Below are positions 57,833 to 64,000 of a DNA stretch of 64,000 nucleotides, one piece after another. This stretch comes from Branchiostoma floridae (taxonomy: Eukaryota > Chordata > Leptocardii > Amphioxiformes > Branchiostomatidae). The translations under genes and the position numbers were made by a program. Each line of letters opens with the position of its first letter. Position 1 is the stretch's first letter. Below the pieces are notes generated by a model. It searched no databases and had not been told where the DNA came from. It saw only the letters and a list, made by a program, of their open reading frames with translations. Where the stretch lies: positions 15,658,275-15,722,274 of the forward strand of contig NC_049979.1 in NCBI RefSeq assembly GCF_000003815.2, read 5' to 3'.

Positions 57833-57950
57833 TACTGTAAATGCATTTAAGTTCGCGGGGATTTGATTTCGCGGTAGCGGGAAAAGGGACTTTTCGCAGT
57901 GGATTTAATTTCGCGGTAACACCATAGACTGCAGCATAATACCATAATTT
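57833..57950. mobile_element. Truncated copy of the TA-type MITE
   Basis: TACTGTAAATGCATTTAAGT onward matches the left half of the element at 54763-54962, up to about the GACTGCAG segment, and then stops. The right half is missing. Confidence 0.75.
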
Positions 57951-58138
57951 CCAATTTTAATGCACTAAAAATTGCTCTGGGTGCCTTTAACGTCAACTAT
58001 GACCTCCATCAGAACATAGTGACTGTGCTGATCATAAAACTACAACAAACATCTCTGAGATATGTAAGTTGTAACATTATGTATTTTTATGTCGTTCATA
58101 CAGAGAAGTGTGGCACTTTATATTAAAGAAGTGAAACT

Positions 58139-61100
58139 ATGAGTGACTACATTCCCCCTGGAGCAGCTGGGGGTCCACCCCCCTCCTCGCTACCCTCCGA
58201 TGATGGGGAGGGAGGTTTTGATGAACAGTTTGTATCGCCATTGGATGACAGATATAGATGTCCAGTTTGTATATTAATTCTCAGAGAACCAAGGCAAACA
58301 GGATGTGGACATAGATTTTGTAACTACTGCATCACATTAAAGTTAAGGTAAGTTTTCAGACAGAGACCTTTGTTTGATGAAAATGCCAACCACAAGCCAC
58401 CATTTATATGTGCTGTAGTTAGGTGAGCCAATCATATACATTGTACTTCTCTTAATTACTAGCAGTGCCATGTTGTTATTAATTCAACAATATCTACAAT
58501 ATGTAAACACCTTGTTCCAGTAAGTAGTTGGTTGAAAGGACAATTCTTAACTTATGGTTGTGGTTTTTAAATTTAAGGAGTTTATTCCTTTCAGAGAGCC
58601 AAGCCCCAAATGTCCAATAGATGGTGAAGAGCTAACACAAAATGAGGTTTGTATTTTTTCTTGTATAGGGTAAAACATTTTGGCATGGAAATATAGGAAG
58701 TGGAACTATGATACATAATACCAGTATTGTCATAATTTCTTAAAATCTAACGTTAATTCAATGTATTTTGTGCTTGTTCCAGGTGTTTCCTGACCTTTTC
58801 TGCAAAAGGGAGATTCTTATGTCCAAAGTTTACTGTAGATTTAAGAAGAATGGATGCCAAGAAATTGTTCTGTTGAGAAATTTAGAGGTAAGGAAAATAG
58901 ATAAAGTATTGAACATTACAGATAAAGTGGTAGTTAACACATTGATATTTGTTGATTGCATTGAATGTAATTGTAGATCTATTAATAATAAACACAATTT
59001 CATATTTTTGTCACACACAGGCCCATATAAACGAGTGTGAATATGCCATTATTGACTGCATCTTTAAGGAAGCCGGATGCATAGTAACTGTTCAGAGACG
59101 CCACCTTCCCCACCATCTGGAGTCAGAGTGCAACTACAGACAGGAACAATGCAGTTTCTGTGGGGAACTTGTGGCTGTGTCACAGCTCGAGGTACAAACT
59201 TGGAAGGAATTATTGACCTTTGTCGATGTCCAGCCATGGAATTGAGAACATCATTGAAGTGATAATGCACTCTTCATATTTTCCTACTATGGAAGGAACA
59301 TCTATATAAGATCAATAGTAAGTTCTTGGTCAGAAGATGTAGTGCTACTAACATGTTTTCTTGGATTATAGTGAAGAATGGAATGTCATTTGAGCATCTG
59401 GATTGCAGAGTGCAGACAATGGCAGGCACATAAGAAAGCTGCCAGAGACTGGATGCTGTTACCGTAGTACACTTGTCTTGCTCCATCATTTGCCGTTTTA
59501 GTTGGCATGAGTCACAATGGTCTATGCTGCTGCCATGGACGGGAGGAGAACTTCTCTCATATTTCAGGCATACTCCAAATGCAATCTTCTTTTTTGCTTC
59601 CTCCTTTGTCCTTACAAGTGTGATACTGTGTTAGCAGGATATACAAGTACATGATTGTGTATTACTTTGCCTGCCTACTACTTAACCCAACTTTTTTGTA
59701 TGTGTTGTATGTGTAGGACCATGAGAGACAAGTTTGTGCAAATATTCCAGTAATATGCCCCAACAACTGTGGGACAACCAACATTCAAAGAGCACAGGTA
59801 AAAATGTACACATTTTCACTAATTAGGCTTGGACATTGATTTCAGCCTGTAAGATCTAGCTAACTGTGCCATGGGCTAGTAGATGCAGAAGCAACTTGTC
59901 CTTTCAAGAAAGTTCAACATCTAACAGTTGGTCAAACTTAAGAGTCATTACAGTAGGTCAAAGCAGATGTACAATGTATTTTGACTTCTACTCTGATGCA
60001 TCTTAATAATATTTATTTTGACCCAACTTGTGCTTTTTTTAGCTGGAAGAACACTTCAAAGTTTGCCCAGTTGCTGAAGCAGAATGTAGCTTCAGTTCAC
60101 ATGGTTGTCATTTCAAGGTATGTGATTTGCAAAATATCATATTACGTAAATGCTGAGTCGCATTTCATTACACGAAATTTGCCACATTAATTGTGCAATT
60201 TGTCAGGTTGATCATGAGTATAAATCTGTTTTTGTTGAGAGATGATAACTTTCAGCATTACTAAGGTGGCCAAAATTCAGTAATATGAAAGAAAAAATTG
60301 CTACTTTAAAAAGTTTGTGCATTTTTCCCGTCCATTTGTTCACATTTGTGTGAGGTGCCATCCTGTACGTAACTTTCATTTTGCCATATATGCAAATTAG
60401 CAGTTAATTAATCAACTGTGTATGATTTTGGACATCATATTCAGTTGCTTAAGTAATTGCTACAATTTGAATAACTTTCACTTCACCATCAACGTATTCA
60501 GTCATGTTTGATGTTTTAGGGGAGAAGATCAGCTTTACAAGACCATGAGTCTCAGTCCATGACAGAGCACTTTGAATTGGTAACCAGAAGTCTAGGCTCT
60601 TTGGAGCTGGAACATTCAAGAACTAAGAGAGAATTGCAGGAAAAGAACAATGAGACAGAAGTACTAAAAGAAAAGGTTAAACAACAGGAAGCTGAAGTTG
60701 CAAGTATGAAGCAAAGTAACAGCAAACAGGAAGCCAAGATTGCAGCCCTACAGGTAGACATATACTTCAGAACTTCTTGTGCTTAGCCAATGCTATTTGT
60801 AGATTCTGAAACAAGATGAAATGTTGTCTTTAATCTGTTATGGTGAGTCTCTCTGGTTGTAATCAAAGTCAAGCACACTTTTGTCAACATGTGAGGTCAG
60901 AATTACACGTGCATTTGGACCATGTTTCATTGTTGAACACCGTATTGTAACTATAGAATAACCAAATGTTGATTAATTGGAGCTGAATCTTCATTTGTAT
61001 TTTGCTTCTTAAGTGGGACTCTGTTATATAGTTTGTGAGTTGTTTTAGTAACACTGGTGGATCTGACAAATTTTCATATAGAAAATGATGGCGAGTCAGA

Positions 61101-62056
61101 CTGACAGGCAGATAAATATAGAGCAAGGACTTGGAAGTACAGCAAAGAAAGAGGAGGTGGATCAGCAGAAGAGAGAACTGTCTTCAGTAAAGGAACAAGT
61201 GAAGAGGCTCGACAACAGAGTCAACAGTCTGGAGTCACGAGGGGGAGGTGCCAGCAGCAAGGGAGATGGATATTCAGGTTAGTTCTCAATTCTAATCATC
61301 CTGCTTTTTGTAGGTCATGCTCTATTTTTTCCATTCACCTTAGAATGATCATCGATTTTTAAAGCTTTTATTTCAATGCATCCCCTTTAGAGAATATGTA
61401 CAACCAAAGTTTTCTCCTAATGTGCAAAGTGCAATCTTATCGTCTATTAGCTCATAGCAGGCAACATTGTTGATTTTCTTTCAGGTGTAATGGAAACTCA
61501 ACTGAATGCTCATGACAGACAACTCGGCATCCACGATGTCCGACTGGCTGAGATGGACCTCCGCTTCCAGATCCTGGAGACAGCCAGCTTTGATGGCACC
61601 CTTCTGTGGAAGATCAAGGACTACACCAGGAGGAAGCACGAGGCAGTGACTGGGAGAACCCTGTCCCTCTACAGCCAACCCTTCTACACATCTCAGTTTG
61701 GCTATAAGATGTGTGCCAGGGTGTACCTGAATGGGGATGGTATGGGGAAGGGTACCCACATGTCCCTGTTCTTTGTAGTCATGCGGGGGGAATATGATGC
61801 TCTTTTGCCCTGGCCCTTTAGACAGAAAGTAACCCTGATGCTTCTAGACCAGGATCAGGGCAGGCGCCACCTGTCGGATACGTTCCGCCCTGACCCGACC
61901 AGCAGCAGCTTTAAGCGCCCTACCAGCGACATGAACATCGCTTCAGGCTGCCCACTGTTTGTGTCACAGTCAGTGGCTGAGTCAAAAACATACTTGAACG
62001 ATGACACCATCTTCATCAAAGTCATTGTTGATTGCTCAGACCTTGTTAGTCCATAA
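58139..62056 (+). CDS. TRAF3/5-like adaptor, copy C
   Basis: Nine coding exons (58139-58347, 58595-58646, 58783-58887, 59021-59191, 59717-59797, 60043-60117, 60520-60753, 61082-61277, 61485-62056) give 564 residues. An acceptor at 58103 precedes the first coding exon, so an upstream non-coding exon is likely. The N terminus has a Gly/Pro/Ser-rich extension (about 1-35) absent from B. RING ligands are C41, C44, C56, H58, C61, C64, C76 and D79. Exons 5 and 6 are 81 and 75 nt, against 78 and 78 in A and B. The coiled coil is Glu/Lys-rich. The MATH exon is a patchwork: long tracts identical in DNA to copy A alternate with diverged patches (EAVTGRTLSLYSQPFYTSQF; SVAESKTYLN; DCSDLVSP). C is the most divergent of the three. 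Its MATH patches look more like vertebrate TRAF3, so it may be closest to the ancestral copy. Confidence 0.94.
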
Positions 62057-63010
62057 CAATAGCACTGTTTAAGCCGTAGAGTGGCCAATGATTTGGGATT
62101 ACGAGCAGATAATCCTGCTTGATTTGTTACTCCCCAAGTCACTGGCCACTCTGAAACTCTTGAATCTGCAAACACAAGTTATCAGTGCCAAGGGAAGGAG
62201 GAGAGCAAACCCTTCACACACAGAATAGCTCAATGCTCTGCTACATTTAGAAGGAGAGGGACAGCACCACTTATTTTTAGAAGGTTGACTGACAGTGGCT
62301 CAGGTTCTGCCTCTGTTTCATGTCACAGAATTTAAGACTGCCTGCAGGAAGTGCTACTGCTCAAAACTTTTATTTCTCTGTTCCCTTGGTACTAAATTAT
62401 CTTTGGAATGTTGGACATCTGTGCTGTACAGCCCATTCCTTTTCTATAGTAAAAAGCCCCCAAATAGACAAGCTATCTTATAATACAATGCAGAGCTGCT
62501 TCTAGTCAATGTTGCTTTGTTCAATGAAAGACTGCATTTTTAAGATCTTGAGGCTAACTTAGCTGCTAAGGCATCTTCCCACCTTTGCAACAACTGACAT
62601 GCTTGCTTGCTTCACTTTCTTCTATCTGGTTTTGTTGAATGTTTTCTCCTTGGTTTAGTTACTTTTCTTTGTTGTCCAGCTCTTTACCTATAAATATGTT
62701 ACAGATTCAAGAACAAAGACGTATTCTTGGATTCAAGAGTTCTTGGATTCAAGACCTTCCACAACATAATTAATAGTTTTATTCATTTGAAGGTGTAGAT
62801 TGTTGAACAATGGTGGAACATAAACAATGCTTTCAACATCCAAATGTCTTAGCTTTACTTTGTTATTGTTTCATTCCATATTCTATTATTATCTCACCTA
62901 GTAAATCACAAAACTCAGGATAAAATGCCAGATGGCACATCATTTCAAAGAGCAAGTTGCTTTGGAAGTAGATTTCACTTTGTGCAAAGCATGGTGGATT
63001 TGTTAAACTT
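62057..63010 (+). other. TRAF-C 3' flank
   Basis: AT-rich sequence, probably including the TRAF-C 3' UTR. No exon or consensus poly(A) signal was assigned. Confidence 0.4.
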
Positions 63011-63019
63011 AATGTGCTT

Positions 63020-63265
63020 AAGGCCCCCTCTCACTTGACATGCGGCACGATTGCGGCATTGCTGCGTTCGAAAACGCAGATGTACCCCCACGGAACCTAG
63101 AGGTGCCGCAAGCAAACCTAGAGGTGCCGCAAGCAAACCTAGAAGTGCCGCTTGCAAGCGCGACGTTTTTTAAAAAGTTTAAAAATAACGCAAGTGGCAA
63201 GATGCTGCAACAGTGCCGCAACAGTGCCCCAACAATGCCCCAACAGTGCCGCCACCATGCCCCAA
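63020..63265. repeat. Short-period tandem repeats in a dispersed element
   Basis: The stretch opens with GGCCCCCTCTCACTTGACAT. It contains a 21-bp unit CCTAGAGGTGCCGCAAGCAAA three times (63096, 63117, 63138, the last variant) and then CAACAGTGCC/CAACAATGCC-type 12-15-bp repeats. The reading frames on both strands are repeat artefacts. It looks like part of an interspersed repeat family. Confidence 0.65.
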
Positions 63266-64000
63266 ACAGTATCAAGGATATATTTTGCCTATTTTATACC
63301 AAGAATCAAAAGTAAACATCATTTTATCACCGAAAAACTATTTTAGATGCATTTCTAATAATTTTACAGCGGTTTTCGATCCAGTTAAAACACTGCGAAT
63401 TCCAGAAAACTTACCTTGTTTCCGTATTCAGAGTTAACTTAAAAATACATCTTTTGATTTATTTAATGGAAAGTAGGTCAGTATTTTATACTTGAAAACA
63501 AAAAATAAGTAACAGGTTTATCGATTAACCTACGGATGTAGAGATAAAGGTTATCGTACAACGTTCAAAAAGAAATTATTTATGTTGGATGATAACGAGT
63601 TTGCGTTTGCGTTATAACGTTACAAGCTAATCATTGCTGGTAGCCTGCCACCGATAAAATACAAAATTGCAGTCATTCAGACCCATGGGCCATATTTTTC
63701 TCACTTTTTACAAATATGATAGACTTAGACATCAATAGGCTGGCAAGCCATCCGCCGACAATGAAAATACTCAGCGTCATACAAAAAAAGTATGAAATAT
63801 CAAACATTTTCATTTTAGAAATTTGCAAAATTGGTGAATAAACATATAAACATACATAATTACACATAACGTTACATGGTGCAAAACGTACACATCGAGT
63901 GAAATCTGGTATATAGTTCGTGTCCGTTCATTTGGGTCATTTCCTTTACTGTAAAAGTCTTTCAAGGTTATTTATAGCATATGTACCATATAATTCATAT
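63266..64000. other. Window end, no gene seen
   Basis: AT-rich sequence without recognised exons, RNA genes or repeat boundaries. Confidence 0.45.

Larger units (their letters stand above)
56528..57990. mobile_element. TTAA-flanked DNA transposon with nested insertions
   Basis: AGGCGCCCAGAGCA at 56532 is mirrored by TGCTCTGGGTGCCT ending at 57986. TTAA flanks both ends (56528-56531 and 57987-57990), the target used by piggyBac and Kolobok transposases. Inside lies a second inverted-repeat pair (56594-56629 against 57378-57413, 36 bp, two mismatches) and a truncated TA-type MITE (57833-57950). No transposase frame is present. Confidence 0.75.

Noticed and set aside
63018..63275. Reading frames with repeated SRFACGT on the minus strand
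   Set aside because: They arise from a 21-bp tandem repeat, which is in frame by length. No start context, homology or splice context supports coding.

Overview
The window reads as nuclear DNA of a lancelet (amphioxus, Branchiostoma-like). The protein-coding genes are split by GT-AG introns. They encode chordate-type proteins (BAHD1, NAA20, TRAF3/5-type adaptors, TNF-receptor-family proteins). The spacers are full of small inverted-repeat transposons, minisatellites and one non-LTR retrotransposon. This assignment is inferred from protein similarity and repeat style; no species marker was tested.

Layout. 1-3.4 kb: no gene seen. 3.5-17.1 kb (+): a seven-exon BAHD1 orthologue predicted at 807 residues, with a CpG-rich promoter (CRE and YY1-type motifs) and a short first coding exon 3 kb upstream of the main exon. 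19.1-20.5 kb (-): a TNF-receptor-like gene with one recognisable cysteine-rich domain, a Ser/Thr/Pro stalk, a membrane segment and a very short tail; its 5' end is not resolved. 23.1-25.2 kb (-): a six-exon, 210-residue receptor whose six-cysteine ectodomain matches the spacing of the TWEAK receptor Fn14 (TNFRSF12A). 26.7-31.7 kb: a giant foldback element, a palindrome of about 5 kb built from two different 53-bp satellites plus unique arm sequence, with a 678-bp transposon nested in one arm. 33.0-36.2 kb (+): NAA20, catalytic subunit of the NatB N-terminal acetyltransferase. 40.6-62.1 kb (+): three tandem TRAF3/5-like genes (A, B and C here), each with nine coding exons in the same phases. 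A 5'-truncated retrotransposon with a restriction-like endonuclease (- strand) lies between A and B, and nested DNA transposons lie between B and C.

How the parts relate. Two TNF-receptor-family genes and three TRAF adaptor genes lie within about 43 kb, so receptors and candidate cytoplasmic adaptors are linked. The last exon of the TRAF genes (end of the coiled coil plus the MATH receptor-binding domain) is identical in protein between A and B and nearly so in C, while the RING, zinc-finger and coiled-coil exons have diverged. This points to exon-limited gene conversion: the same receptor docking surface with different effector ends. A TGACGTCA (CRE) motif lies within five bases of an NF-kappaB-like motif upstream of each TRAF gene, and perfect kappaB motifs lie upstream of and inside the Fn14-like gene. 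These suggest, but do not prove, shared NF-kappaB control of receptor and adaptors.

All exon models come from reading splice sites, phases and protein similarity by eye; no alignment or transcript data were available.
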